Shown here: piece by piece, positions 8,507 through 18,029 of the stretch | How the letters are laid out: the number at the start of each line of letters is the position of its first letter | Position numbering within the stretch: position 1 is the first letter of the stretch | From: Gammaproteobacteria bacterium 42_54_T18 | Lineage (GTDB): Bacteria; Pseudomonadota; Gammaproteobacteria; Pseudomonadales; Ketobacteraceae | Reading direction: 5' to 3' | Assembly: GCA_002163245.1 (NCBI GenBank) | Contig: MAAL01000025.1 | Location: 186,001 to 250,000, forward strand | DNA: 64,000 bases | Made by a program: the position numbers and the translations under genes | The notes under the pieces: model-generated | Seen by the model: the letters and a program-made list of their open reading frames with translations, nothing else | Told to the model about the DNA's origin: nothing | The model's database searches: none

Positions 8507-9649
8507 TTATGCATACGTGCGTTTTTTGATCACCCCGAATCCATACCGAAGTGCCAAAATCAACAACAGCAATCCTGTAACACCTTCCAACCAGGGGTTT
8601 ACCATCTCATGAGTACCATCAACCTGAGCCAATATGTTGATATCCCATAACACCACCAACTGATCAACCAGCAGCCCAAAACCAATAGCGGCAACAACAA
8701 TCCCACATAGATATGCGAACAATGCATAACTCCCTAGCTCCTTTTTAACAATTGCCAAAGTAGCCATATTAGTTGCAGGCCCTGCAAGCAAAAACACTAG
8801 TACGGTTCCAGGTGACAAACCGGCTAATAAAAAACCTGCCGCCATAGGGGTCGACGCTGTCGCACAAATATACATAGGCACTCCCACTATCACCATTACT
8901 ATCATCGCACCAAATCCACTCCCCCATTGTTGAAGGAAGCTCACAGGGACAAAAGTTTTTACCATCGCGGCAAAAAACAAACCAATACATAACCAAAATA
9001 TCATATTGTTAAAAATATCGGTAAAAGCATAACGTAACCCTGACAGCGTTTTATGCATTGCGTTATTTACAACGCCAGGGGTAACTGGCTCAGCCTTTAC
9101 AGAGGAATGGTCATCCGACGAGCAACAACTTTGTTTCTCTTCCTCTTTACTCTCGCAGCAAGCCCCGGTGCCAACAGCACCCGAATGAGAAACCTCACTC
9201 ACACCTCCCCTCTTATCTTTAGAAAAGCTAACAATGAGCCCGGCAAAAATCGCACTCGAAATTGCACTGATAGGTCGTATTATCGCCATAAATGGACCTA
9301 ACAACGCATAAGATATAGCGATGGAGTCTGCACCGGTCTCTGGTGTTGCAACCAAGAACGACACCGTCGCGCCCTTTGATGCCCCACTACGATGAATGCC
9401 CAGGGTCACTGGAATAACACTGCAAGAGCACAATGGCAAAGGGGCTCCAATAAGTGCTGCCTTAGTTATAGGCCAAATACCAGATCCACCAAGTTGTTTG
9501 GCAACACTTTCCGTTGGCACCCATGCTTTAATCAAGCCAGCAATCACCAGACCCAGCACCAAAAAAGGTGCAGACTCCAAACTTAAGCTATAGAAGTTAA
9601 CAAATAGAGCTCCTAATGCATCAATGAGTTCGCTAATAGATAACGTCAT
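8507..9649 (-). CDS. ArsP/SO_0444-type metal efflux permease
   Basis: The 380-residue inner-membrane permease belongs to the DUF318/ArsP superfamily and resembles the SO_0444 Cu/Zn efflux branch. About eight hydrophobic segments are visible, in two halves. The first half has PLPLCSCSVIP near residues 71-81, a cysteine pair in a membrane helix. The hydrophilic loop between the halves (about residues 150-190) is rich in Cys, His and acidic residues (ACCESKEEEKQSCCSSDDHS), which suggests metal capture. It starts one base after the stop codon of the MerR regulator, so the two are translationally linked. Exact metal specificity is inferred (zinc or copper). Confidence 0.85.
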   Translation of the reverse strand: MTLSISELIDALGALFVNFYSLSLESAPFLVLGLVIAGLIKAWVPTESVAKQLGGSGIWPITKAALIGAPLPLCSCSVIPVTLGIHRSGASKGATVSFLVATPETGADSIAISYALLGPFMAIIRPISAISSAIFAGLIVSFSKDKRGGVSEVSHSGAVGTGACCESKEEEKQSCCSSDDHSSVKAEPVTPGVVNNAMHKTLSGLRYAFTDIFNNMIFWLCIGLFFAAMVKTFVPVSFLQQWGSGFGAMIVMVIVGVPMYICATASTPMAAGFLLAGLSPGTVLVFLLAGPATNMATLAIVKKELGSYALFAYLCGIVVAAIGFGLLVDQLVVLWDINILAQVDGTHEMVNPWLEGVTGLLLLILALRYGFGVIKKRTYA

Positions 9650-9650
9650 G

Positions 9651-10055
9651 CTATGAGTCCTCCTTATCTAATGCATCGAGAATTGAACAAGCGGTGGCAG
9701 GCTCTTCGCCACCACAGCAGGCGTCCGTAATACCGGTTAATGCTTGATGCATCCGGCCTAATTCCGCCAATTTTTCTTCAATATCCTTTAACTTTGCTTC
9801 AGCAAGTTCTTTAACCGATGAACACGGTTGGTTTTCTCTATCGATTTTTAAAGTAAGTAACTCTTGAATTTCCTTCAATGTAAAACCTAACGATTTTGCG
9901 CGTAAAATAAATCGCAGTTCCCTTAACGCCACGGTTGAATAAATCCGATAACCGCCTTCTGTTCTACCAGATGGGACTAATAGTTTTTGTTTTTCATAAT
10001 AACGCACAGTATCGATACGTACGCCACATTTTGATGCCAACTCACCAATTTGCAT
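9651..10055 (-). CDS. MerR family metal-responsive regulator (ZntR-like)
   Basis: It is a MerR-type activator that untwists its own promoter when metal is bound. The helix-turn-helix is at the N-terminus (IGELASKCGVRIDTVRYYEK), followed by a dimerisation helix. The C-terminal metal loop DACCGGEEPATACSIL resembles ZntR, with its CC and C ligands. The ATG at 10055 fits the family N-terminus. In-frame GTG codons at 10061 and 10070 are possible, but the one at 10070 falls inside the GAGGTGA ribosome binding site. The permease follows directly, and a classic MerR operator lies upstream. Zinc is the likely inducer; copper or cadmium cannot be excluded. Confidence 0.9.
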   Translation of the reverse strand: MQIGELASKCGVRIDTVRYYEKQKLLVPSGRTEGGYRIYSTVALRELRFILRAKSLGFTLKEIQELLTLKIDRENQPCSSVKELAEAKLKDIEEKLAELGRMHQALTGITDACCGGEEPATACSILDALDKEDS

Positions 10056-10102
10056 ACTCACTTGACTCACCTCTAATACGGGTTCATTGAATAGTATGGC
10101 TC

Positions 10103-10133
10103 ATCCTATCCCTGGAGTTAAGTCCAGGGTCAA
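10103..10133 (-). promoter_or_regulatory. MerR-type operator-promoter for the merR-permease pair
   Basis: On the reverse strand, a -35 TTGACC (10133-10128) and a -10 TAGGAT (10108-10103) are separated by 19 bp. This is the over-long spacer typical of MerR-controlled promoters. The spacer is filled by a near-perfect dyad, CCCTGGA/TCCAGGG, at 10110-10129 (9 of 10 pairs match), close to known ZntR operators. It lies just upstream of the regulator, so the unit is autoregulated. Confidence 0.88.
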
Positions 10134-10336
10134 GTATTGACACTAACTTTTAAAGGAAACCATTAATTACTGTGATTCAAAGGCGGAACCGCCCACTTAA
10201 TAGAATTAGGATGTGTAGGGTTTCACTGGCAGTTTCAATTGGCCTACTAACAAAAAATGATTTACAACGACTCAAATTAAAAACACCCAACTATTGAGGC
10301 TTTGCCTGTTGAGTTACAAGACGAATACCAGGTACT
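10134..10336. other. intergenic, no feature recognised
   Basis: These roughly 200 bp lie between the MerR promoter and the end of the SDR gene. They contain a small GGCGG/CCGCC dyad near 10182-10193 but no terminator-like U-run and no coding sequence that I could support. Confidence 0.4.
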
Positions 10337-11158
10337 TCAATCACTCTTCATATAATTTCGAATTAAGGGGACACCTCTTGCGAGCACAAAATCATATACT
10401 CCTGGAACAAACCGGTTCGCCCAATATGGTAAATAGCTATCCATACCCACCGGAATAATCGCCTTATTCTTTTTCATCCCTTTTAAAGCAGCCTTTGCAA
10501 CCCGTTTAGGTGACAACATCATTGGTAAGCCGCCCGATAAAGTTTCCAAATTCATACCTCTGCTGGTATTTCTACCCGTCGCTACCGGCGTATTCACCAC
10601 ACCAGGGCACAAAGCATTAACTTTAATATTATATGCTGCAGCTTCAACACGAGTTGCCGTAGACAATCCAACAACCGCATGTTTGACTGAACTGTACGCT
10701 GTAAATAATGGGGTAGGGCTAAGGCCGGAGGAGGATGCTGTATTAAGGATTTGCCCTCCCCCCTGTTGTTTCATGATTTTATAGGCTGCCTGCATCCCAT
10801 ATACAACGCCTTTTAAATTGATATCAATTAGCCTATCCCAATCTTCTTCTAAGGTATCTTCCATTTCTGATATAACAACAATACCAGCATTATTTATCAT
10901 GATATCCAATTGACCGTAGCTATCAATAACACTATCCATAACAGACTGAACACTTTCTTTATCTGTAACGTCCATAGGTAGTGAAAAAACTCGCCCACCA
11001 GCTCTTGAAAGATTTTCGGCTATTCGCTGAGCCTCATCAACATTAATATCTGCAATAACAACAACACTGCCAGACAATGAAAGTTCCGTAGCGATAGCTG
11101 CTCCAATCCCCGATGCCCCACCCGTTACCACAGCAATTTTGCCAGAAAAATACCCCAT
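10337..11158 (-). CDS. SDR family oxidoreductase
   Basis: It is an NAD(P)-dependent short-chain dehydrogenase of about 273 residues. TGGASGIG (glycine-rich cofactor loop), NNAG, and the catalytic Ser plus Y-x-x-x-K (AYSSVKHA) are all present. The start at 11158 is preferred because AAGGAGGAAATA directly precedes that ATG. An upstream ATG at 11182 would add eight residues and place the ribosome site inside the gene. The substrate is unknown. It is 32 bp downstream of the diguanylate cyclase gene and probably shares its transcript. Confidence 0.9.
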   Translation of the reverse strand: MGYFSGKIAVVTGGASGIGAAIATELSLSGSVVVIADINVDEAQRIAENLSRAGGRVFSLPMDVTDKESVQSVMDSVIDSYGQLDIMINNAGIVVISEMEDTLEEDWDRLIDINLKGVVYGMQAAYKIMKQQGGGQILNTASSSGLSPTPLFTAYSSVKHAVVGLSTATRVEAAAYNIKVNALCPGVVNTPVATGRNTSRGMNLETLSGGLPMMLSPKRVAKAALKGMKKNKAIIPVGMDSYLPYWANRFVPGVYDFVLARGVPLIRNYMKSD

Positions 11159-11190
11159 TATTTCCTCCTTACTCATGCCCAAATATATTA

Positions 11191-13179
11191 TTAACTATTC
11201 GTTGATATGGTATACCTGTTACGCCCATTTTCTTTTGATTGATATAATGCTTCATCCGCCCCACTGATTAACACATCCAACTTATCAGAAATAGTAGGCA
11301 TAACGGAAGCCAAACCAATGCTCACGGTAACAGGAACTAACTTTCCTTCAAACATGATGCGTTGATCGGCTATATGTTTCACTAACAGACCTGCCACATG
11401 CTCTGCACCGTCACGCGTTGTACTTGGAAGCAACACAACAAACTCTTCACCACCGTATCTGGCAACAACGTCAGCTGGTCGACAGGCGATATCAACAATT
11501 GCCCGAGCAACCACCTGTAAAACTTTATCTCCACACTGGTGACCTCGGTTATCATTAACCGCTTTAAAGTGATCCAGATCTAAAAGCAATATTGACACCA
11601 TCGCAGGGTTTCGCATTGCCCGATCCCACTCTTCTTCTGCTTTTGTATCGAAATAACGGCGATTAAATATCCCTGTAAGGCCGTCTTTAACAGACAGTTC
11701 TTCAAGCTCTTTATTCACTTTATTCAGATGCTCCATCGTTTCTTCAAGCTCAAGAGTACGTTCTCGCACTGTATGCTCTAAATTCTCATTCAATTTTTTC
11801 TGTTGCGCCAAAGCATCTTCCCTCGCTCTACGCAGCTCACGTTCTTTTTGTAAGGTTTGGCTCTCTGCTTTTATACGCCCTCCTCGTTCCTCTTCCATTT
11901 GAGCTTCCGCAATAACCTTTGCCTCCTTTGCTTCATTGATGCGAAAGGACAATGCTAAAGAGAATAAAATAATTTCAAATGAAAAAGCAATCTGAAGGCC
12001 GTAGTTAGCAATCAATTCATTTCGAACATATCCAAGCTTTGCAAGTGTCAAAAACACCCCGCAAATCATTAAGCTAACCCAACCAAAGAGGAATACCTGC
12101 GCTGTCTTTTCCCCTTTTAGAGCCAATTTTGCAACAATAAAGAAAGACAAAACAGCCAATATCAACAGTAAAACCATAACTACAGATATAACTAATTTAT
12201 ACTCGACAAATGGCAATGCAAATGTCACTAAAATCATAGTAACCATTAAGCTATTTAGTGTTACCCATACCTTTGGAAAAGAGCGTCGAACCTCGAGGAA
12301 ATGCTCAAAGAAAAGCAGTATCGTTGCCATCATCATAACGGTTACAATAGGTATTGTGTAATGATGAAAAACGGGGGATTCTGGATAAAACCACAAAAAG
12401 AAATGCCCTTTTTGTGTGCCAATAAAGAACATACTAGCTACAACATAAAACACATAAAACACATAAGCTCTTTCTTTTACCGAAAAGAATATCACCAAAT
12501 TATACAATGCCATAACAGAAAACAGACCATAGAAAAAACCATCTACCATAAAGGTCTGTCTATCAGAAATCTGAAACGTCGCTTCTTTCCACAGTCGCAA
12601 CGTCAACTCCATTGCCTCCGTATTTTCAACCCTAATGTACAAATCCGTCACACTATTGGGTGTAAGCTGTACTGGAAATAAAAAGCGGGAATGGTTCACC
12701 GGCCGTTGGGAAACAGGCATTGAATCACCAGATTCTCGATAATCAACCGTCTCCCCTTGACGAACCACGTAGAGTTGTAGCTTATCAATCAGAGCGTATG
12801 ACTCTTCCAGTAGCCACTCGCCATTCCCTATATTCATGTTCTGAATAGACACTCGAAACCAATACGCGGATGTTGTAAATCCTAAGTTAACCGTTATTTT
12901 GTCGCTTTCCACCCAATAATAATCGCCGTGAATCACATCCCTTACACTCATTGTTCCTTTTTTATCTTCAAGATAAAAAACATGAGGCCCTAAATCGACT
13001 TTCTGAGTACCAGGAGATATAAACAATGGACTCGCAAACACGCCGCTTCCCACTACAAAAAATGCAACGAGAAAGGTAAGCTGCAAGATGGCCGTTTTAT
13101 GCCTTTGAACGTTATTTGTAAGTCGTAGCAACACCGTACACCAAGAAAAATAATTATTGTCCTTAGGTAAGCATAGCAA
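11191..13179 (-). CDS. 7TM-DISM diguanylate cyclase (GGDEF)
   Basis: It is a membrane-bound enzyme that makes the second messenger c-di-GMP. A signal-like hydrophobic stretch (about residues 28-50) is followed by a periplasmic 7TMR-DISM sensor domain (about 55-205) and seven membrane helices (about 212-410). A charged coiled coil (about 412-490) leads to a GGDEF domain (about 495-660). The active site reads GGEEF, and RxxD (RPAD) lies five residues upstream, so the product-inhibition I-site is intact. It is divergent from the UbiB-like gene. The ligand of the DISM domain, perhaps a carbohydrate, is unknown. Confidence 0.93.
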   Translation of the reverse strand: MLCLPKDNNYFSWCTVLLRLTNNVQRHKTAILQLTFLVAFFVVGSGVFASPLFISPGTQKVDLGPHVFYLEDKKGTMSVRDVIHGDYYWVESDKITVNLGFTTSAYWFRVSIQNMNIGNGEWLLEESYALIDKLQLYVVRQGETVDYRESGDSMPVSQRPVNHSRFLFPVQLTPNSVTDLYIRVENTEAMELTLRLWKEATFQISDRQTFMVDGFFYGLFSVMALYNLVIFFSVKERAYVFYVFYVVASMFFIGTQKGHFFLWFYPESPVFHHYTIPIVTVMMMATILLFFEHFLEVRRSFPKVWVTLNSLMVTMILVTFALPFVEYKLVISVVMVLLLILAVLSFFIVAKLALKGEKTAQVFLFGWVSLMICGVFLTLAKLGYVRNELIANYGLQIAFSFEIILFSLALSFRINEAKEAKVIAEAQMEEERGGRIKAESQTLQKERELRRAREDALAQQKKLNENLEHTVRERTLELEETMEHLNKVNKELEELSVKDGLTGIFNRRYFDTKAEEEWDRAMRNPAMVSILLLDLDHFKAVNDNRGHQCGDKVLQVVARAIVDIACRPADVVARYGGEEFVVLLPSTTRDGAEHVAGLLVKHIADQRIMFEGKLVPVTVSIGLASVMPTISDKLDVLISGADEALYQSKENGRNRYTISTNS

Positions 13180-13317
13180 CTCTTATTTATTTCGACGGCT
13201 TGATTGATAGCGTTTTACTGCTAATGTCGACATAGAAACCATTCTGCCATAAGATGGCACATAGAACCCATCGGTTCTTGACAATCCCCTCTCACCCTCA
13301 GTATTGCAAGGCACTAA

Positions 13318-14985
13318 ATGGATATATTAAAAACAGGAAAAGATCTTCGTCGTTTGAACGAAATTGTTAATATTTTGATCAAATTTGGTTTTGGTGACAT
13401 CATCCGGCGCATCGGCCTTGCTGACAGCGTAGAAAAAGCTGGGAAATTAATTCGCTACAATATGCCAGAGGAGTTTCTTTCACAGCAGCCACCAGCCCGT
13501 GCGCGTGCCGCGATGGAGGAAATGGGGCCAACATTTATCAAACTTGGGCAAATTCTTGCCACCAGGGTAGACCTTTTTTCTCAAGAGTGGATAGAAGAAT
13601 TTGAAAAGCTTCAAGATAACACTCAATCTTTACCACTCGAAAACCTGCTACCTCAATTAGAAAATTCCTTAGGTATGCCCATAAAGAGGGCCTTCAAACA
13701 TATTGATGAAAAGCCGTTAGGTACTGCATCAATGGCCCAGGTACATAAGGCAATCACATATAAAAACCAACCCGTTGCACTTAAAATTCGAAAACCCAAT
13801 ATTCGTGAAAAAATAGAGTCCGACATTCGTCTTATCCAATATCTCGCCAAAGTTGCCCAAAGCCAATCCATTGACTTGCGGCGCTACCGGCCAGTTGCCA
13901 TAGTCAAAGAATTCGAGCGCTCCTTACTCAGAGAATTGGACTTTAGTATTGAAGCTAAGAACGCTGAGCGTATTGCAGAAAACCTCAAAAGCATAAAATA
14001 TGCAAAGGTACCCAAAATATATTGGGAGTGGACCTGCGAAGACCTCAACGTCCAAGAGTATATTGAAGGAATTCCCGCTAAAAATATCAGGGAACTGGAT
14101 GCCGCAGGCTTAGACCGTAAACTTATTGCCCACCGAGGTGGGAAAATAGTCTGGAAATCCATGTTACTTGATGGTTTTTTCCATGCAGACCCTCACCCTG
14201 GAAATTTTTTAATTTTACCCAAGAACCGCATTGCCATTCTAGATTTTGGAATGGTAGGAAAACTCAGCTCAACACGCCGTGAGCAACTGATGAAAATGAC
14301 TCGTAGCGTTGTACTTCAGGACGCAGCAGGTACCGCGGCAGTGTTAATGGAATGGACAGATGGGAATGTCGATTTTGATGCACTAACCAGTGAAAGTGAA
14401 GATCTCATTCAACAATTTTACGGTTTGTCCTTGAGTGAAGTGAATATCCCTCAACTTATTCTACAAATTACCGGCATGTTACGAGATTTTGATATTGCAC
14501 TACCACCCGATATCGCTTTATTTTCAAAAGCATGTATTACATTAGAAGGATTTGGGCGCTTACTTAACCCTGACTTTGACCTTATGACTGAAGCGGAGCC
14601 TCTTATTAGAGAATGGGGGAAACATCGTTACAGCCCCACAGCTTTGGCAAAAAAATTAGGTATTCGAGCTCTAACATTAGTAGACAAAATTTACGAAGAA
14701 CCTAAACCGCAACTCCCAATACCCCAAAGCACAACGCCTGCATCCAATATCGACAAGCAATTTATTGAACGTTTAGTTTCTAGGCATGAGCGTGCTCAAT
14801 TCAGACATACACAATTGATGGTAACCGTAGGTTTTCTAATTGCCTCTGCAATTCTGACCACGGTTGAAAGCGGCCCCCAACTTTTCGGCATGTCCATTGT
14901 TGGCCTAGTGGGCTTAGCTGTTGCAATTGGTAGCATTCATTTTTTACTATTTATATTGTGGTGGTCCCACCGAAGCCTTGATTAG
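13318..14985 (+). CDS. ABC1/UbiB (AarF) family atypical kinase
   Basis: The 555-residue member of the UbiB family supports ubiquinone synthesis or lipid handling. The family KxGQ motif is present in FIKLGQILATR (about residue 80), with an Ala/Lys block (VALKIRKPN), the catalytic HADPHPGNF and the metal-binding AILDFGMVG. The C-terminus has two membrane helices (about 500-550). An AAGG site precedes the ATG. It is not next to ubiE/ubiJ, so it may be a paralogue rather than the ubiquinone-operon ubiB. Its stop overlaps by 4 bp the end of the convergent small membrane protein gene. Confidence 0.9.
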   Translation: MDILKTGKDLRRLNEIVNILIKFGFGDIIRRIGLADSVEKAGKLIRYNMPEEFLSQQPPARARAAMEEMGPTFIKLGQILATRVDLFSQEWIEEFEKLQDNTQSLPLENLLPQLENSLGMPIKRAFKHIDEKPLGTASMAQVHKAITYKNQPVALKIRKPNIREKIESDIRLIQYLAKVAQSQSIDLRRYRPVAIVKEFERSLLRELDFSIEAKNAERIAENLKSIKYAKVPKIYWEWTCEDLNVQEYIEGIPAKNIRELDAAGLDRKLIAHRGGKIVWKSMLLDGFFHADPHPGNFLILPKNRIAILDFGMVGKLSSTRREQLMKMTRSVVLQDAAGTAAVLMEWTDGNVDFDALTSESEDLIQQFYGLSLSEVNIPQLILQITGMLRDFDIALPPDIALFSKACITLEGFGRLLNPDFDLMTEAEPLIREWGKHRYSPTALAKKLGIRALTLVDKIYEEPKPQLPIPQSTTPASNIDKQFIERLVSRHERAQFRHTQLMVTVGFLIASAILTTVESGPQLFGMSIVGLVGLAVAIGSIHFLLFILWWSHRSLD

Positions 14986-15188
14986 AGATCCAGTACAATG
15001 GTTAGGATTTCCTTAAAAACAAAGCCCATAACGCCTAACCCAAGGGTTCCAAAAATGGCTATCGTTCCGATTTTGCCTGCCTTGGAATCCTTAGCTAATC
15101 GATACATAATATAAAACATGTATAAGACTAACCCACCAACACAAACATATAGGGAAATGGTTTCAAATTGCTCTATAGAAATGTCCAT
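14982..15188 (-). CDS. small DUF2788-like membrane protein
   Basis: The 68-residue protein has two hydrophobic segments (about residues 12-32 and 41-65) separated by the charged linker RLAKDSKAGK. It resembles the DUF2788 family, small inner-membrane proteins of unknown role found in Gammaproteobacteria. It converges with the UbiB-like gene and overlaps it by 4 bp. Confidence 0.75.
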   Translation of the reverse strand: MDISIEQFETISLYVCVGGLVLYMFYIMYRLAKDSKAGKIGTIAIFGTLGLGVMGFVFKEILTIVLDL

Positions 15189-15360
15189 ACCGTTTATATA
15201 CCTACTGCAAGCTCACTATGAGCGCGGAATATAATGGGAATTGAACAAAATCACAAGCAAGAAGGTCGCTCGGCCACATTCTGCACCTAATTCAGTTTTC
15301 TCTTCAGAAAAATTACCATTCTCCCAATTTCAACATCACTTATCACTAGGTCTCAGTCAA

Positions 15361-16602
15361 TCAAACCCTCTCGACCAGCCACAAGCAAGAAACACCCAAA
15401 ATGAAGAAAGACCCGCCTTTCAGCACAACGGTCTCATAGTAATGCTTCTGCCTTAGGCAGAACAGAAACGGAATCAATATGCAAACAAACAACAATTGTC
15501 CAAATTCAACCCCCAAGTTAAATGCTACTAACACCCAGCCGGCGTCAGCGGACGGTAAATTATAGGCTGTTAAGCCATTAGCAAATCCAAAACCATGAAT
15601 AAAGCCCAGCAATAAGGTAACAAACCAGCGAGCCCGATAAACAACAGGTAAAAGGTTATTCAAAGCCACCAATATTATGGTCAGCACTATTGCTAATTCA
15701 ACAGCACCTGACGGCGGTGTCGGTACCCAATTCATCACCGACAACATAAAAGTTAATGAATGAGCAACTGTAAAAGCTGTGATCACCTTGGCCACATCAA
15801 TGATCACTGCTGGCAATGACCGTGCGGGAATCCAATAATTGGGTGCCCTTTTTGACGTTACTCGTATACCTAGCTTTTTGCCCCCTTTTAATACGTCTTC
15901 TCGAACCAAAACTAATACTGAAGGCAAGATCAAACAAAGCAAAAATAGCAAGTGATCTAACCCTGCCCAGATATGTTCAAACCCAAGAGCAACACTTGAA
16001 AAGAATGCCTTCACAGAGTTGCTATTTTCAACCGAAAGTTTGTGCGTTCGCTGATCATCCCAAAAATACAACAGTGATGACTGTTGAGGCTGAATAACCG
16101 TCAAAGTACCTTGATGGTAGGGGTTTTGATCAAAAAACAGATGGTAATCAACAGAAACAGTCTCCTCCACACCTTCGCATGAATGTTGTATCCGAAAGCG
16201 GATAAAGTCCCCCGCGGTATGCTCTACAATGTCATGGGATGTTATATCTAATAAACATACTTGCCCATCAGCCTTCACTCCTAAGCGATTTATCGCATAT
16301 TTCGCCAGAGCAGCAATATCTAGTAGTCGATATTCCTCTGCGAGTAATCTACCGTCACCGTTAGTATCAACATCAAATATTACCATTACTTCTTGTAATG
16401 TTATCTCCAACTGCAATAACATGACGGGGTGCCTCAGATCTACCTGAACATGGGCTCCTTCTCCCATTTCGTGAGCCATCAAGGGACCGCCGTTCGTTAA
16501 CAGCCCGCTCAGAAGCAACGACGTAACGAATACTCGTTGCCATTTCACGTGCGCATACTTGTACTTATGCTCGAATGAGTTACCTGATAAAATACTCCGC
16601 AT
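15361..16602 (-). CDS. HupE/UreJ-like membrane protein with an EF-hand
   Basis: The 413-residue protein has an N-terminal signal segment (about residues 22-43) and a roughly 160-residue exported domain. A HupE_UreJ_2-type multi-helix membrane domain follows (about 195-410), starting with ALGFEHIWAGLDHLLFLLCL, which carries the conserved HIWAGLDHLLF block. The family includes metal (nickel/cobalt) permease-like proteins. The exported domain has a full EF-hand loop, DTNGDGRLLAEE (about residues 79-90), which suggests calcium binding. It stands alone, with no hydrogenase or urease genes nearby, so its substrate is unknown. Confidence 0.82.
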   Translation of the reverse strand: MRSILSGNSFEHKYKYAHVKWQRVFVTSLLLSGLLTNGGPLMAHEMGEGAHVQVDLRHPVMLLQLEITLQEVMVIFDVDTNGDGRLLAEEYRLLDIAALAKYAINRLGVKADGQVCLLDITSHDIVEHTAGDFIRFRIQHSCEGVEETVSVDYHLFFDQNPYHQGTLTVIQPQQSSLLYFWDDQRTHKLSVENSNSVKAFFSSVALGFEHIWAGLDHLLFLLCLILPSVLVLVREDVLKGGKKLGIRVTSKRAPNYWIPARSLPAVIIDVAKVITAFTVAHSLTFMLSVMNWVPTPPSGAVELAIVLTIILVALNNLLPVVYRARWFVTLLLGFIHGFGFANGLTAYNLPSADAGWVLVAFNLGVEFGQLLFVCILIPFLFCLRQKHYYETVVLKGGSFFILGVSCLWLVERV

Positions 16603-16654
16603 ATGATTCCTAGTTCACCCCTATCAAATAAAACAACGTAGACAATTTTCTGTT

Positions 16655-17065
16655 ATGGATTATAAATCGTTAGAAAAACAACACAAAAATACCACTCTCG
16701 ATACGCAAGAGGCGATATCGAACCTTCAATATAATCAAGACGGATTAATTCCCGCTATTGCCCAACAACATGATACAGGTGAAGTATTAATGATGGCATG
16801 GATGAATAAACTGTCTATTGAAGAAACCTTAAAAACAGGTCAAGTCTGCTACTGGTCTCGTTCACGACAATGTTATTGGCGCAAAGGGGAAAGTTCTGGG
16901 CATGTGCAAAAACTGAAAGAAATGCGCACCGACTGTGACGGGGATACACTACTGCTTTTAGTGGACCAAAAAGGTCCAGCATGCCATACCAACCGAAAAA
17001 ATTGCTTTTATATTTCGATTGGTGAAAAGCAAGCCGAAATTATTGCGGATCCAGAGGGTTTTTGA
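16655..17065 (+). CDS. hisI: phosphoribosyl-AMP cyclohydrolase HisI
   Basis: It carries out step three of histidine synthesis, opening the adenine ring of PR-AMP. The zinc and magnesium ligands are present in DCDGDTLLL and GPACHTNRKNCFY, and the N-terminal core LIPAIAQ and EVLMMAWMN is typical. The protein has 136 residues with an extra N-terminal tail of about 20, and the only Met that fits is the first. It is a stand-alone gene, not fused to hisE and away from other his genes. It converges with rlmJ, with 1 bp between stops. Confidence 0.93.
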   Translation: MDYKSLEKQHKNTTLDTQEAISNLQYNQDGLIPAIAQQHDTGEVLMMAWMNKLSIEETLKTGQVCYWSRSRQCYWRKGESSGHVQKLKEMRTDCDGDTLLLLVDQKGPACHTNRKNCFYISIGEKQAEIIADPEGF

Positions 17066-17066
17066 G

Positions 17067-17906
17067 TTATTCAGCTACCAATTGGACAACTCTACTAACA
17101 GCCTTACCTGAATCCATATAACGATTCATGACGTCCATCACCGTTGTCATTTGATTCGCCAGTTGCCAAGGCGGGTTTACAATAAACAACCCTGTACCCG
17201 TCATCCCATACCCTGGAGAATCTGGCTCTCGACAATATTCAATCTGTAAAACATTATTAATCCCCGTTTTAACCCAGTACTTCTCCATGCCCTGTATGAG
17301 TTTACGATCAACTACTGGGTACCACAGCATATAAGTGCCTGTGGCAAAGCGCTTAAACCCCATTTCTATGGCTTTTATCGATGCTCTATACTCCGATTTA
17401 AGTTCATAGGAGGGGTCAATTAACACCACCGCACGACGACTAACCGGGGGAAGTGCCGACTTCAAGCCCTCATACCCATCTTTATGCTCTACCTGATAAC
17501 GACTTTTAGTGGGAGTGTTTTTCTTTAAAATATCAGCATCTTTCGGGTGTAACTCGAACAACCGCATTGCATCGTTTGGCCTCAAGAACGAAAGCGCTAC
17601 CTGTGGAGATCCAGGGTAATATGATAAGTTGCCTTTCTTATTCTGCTTTTTTAATGCGTGCATATATGGGGCTAACTCTTCTGGCAAACTATCTTGTTCC
17701 CAAAGTTTCAATGCACCCTCATTAAACTCTCCCGTTTTAACCGCCATATCGCTCTTTAGTGAATAACTACCCGCACCTGCATGGGTATCTATATAAGCAA
17801 ATGGCTTATCTTTCTTACACATATACTCAAGTACTAGGGCCAGTGCACTGTGCTTAAGCACATCAGCATAGTTACCCGCGTGAAAACCGTGTCGATAGCT
17901 TAACAA
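17067..17906 (-). CDS. rlmJ: 23S rRNA (adenine-2030-N6)-methyltransferase RlmJ
   Basis: It methylates A2030 in 23S rRNA. It begins with the family signature LSYRHGFHAGNYADVLKH, has the SAM region YIDTHAGAGSY, and has the catalytic motif DPSYE (VLIDPSYE, about residue 165). The length of 279 residues is normal. Confidence 0.94.
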   Translation of the reverse strand: MLSYRHGFHAGNYADVLKHSALALVLEYMCKKDKPFAYIDTHAGAGSYSLKSDMAVKTGEFNEGALKLWEQDSLPEELAPYMHALKKQNKKGNLSYYPGSPQVALSFLRPNDAMRLFELHPKDADILKKNTPTKSRYQVEHKDGYEGLKSALPPVSRRAVVLIDPSYELKSEYRASIKAIEMGFKRFATGTYMLWYPVVDRKLIQGMEKYWVKTGINNVLQIEYCREPDSPGYGMTGTGLFIVNPPWQLANQMTTVMDVMNRYMDSGKAVSRVVQLVAE

Positions 17907-17970
17907 TTACCTTCTCCTGCTCATCATTTGCGGCGCATGATACGGCCTTTCCAACCAACAAACCACTTAT

Positions 17971-18014
17971 CTATAACGATTAAAAGCGGCACAAGCCGCT
18001 TTTAATCGTTATAG
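17971..18014 (-). terminator. long perfect stem-loop terminator after the secreted repeat protein gene
   Basis: Twenty-base arms (17971-17990 and 17995-18014) pair perfectly around a 4-base loop. The GC core AAGCGGC/GCCGCTT is flanked by A and T runs, so on the reverse strand it works as a rho-independent terminator about 15 bp after the stop codon at 18030. Confidence 0.85.
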
Positions 18015-18029
18015 CGGTAAATATATAAA

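Noticed and set aside
12301-12681. 126-codon forward frame inside the GGDEF gene
   Set aside because: It lies antisense to a membrane domain with hydrophobic codons, a known source of false frames, and shows no motif.
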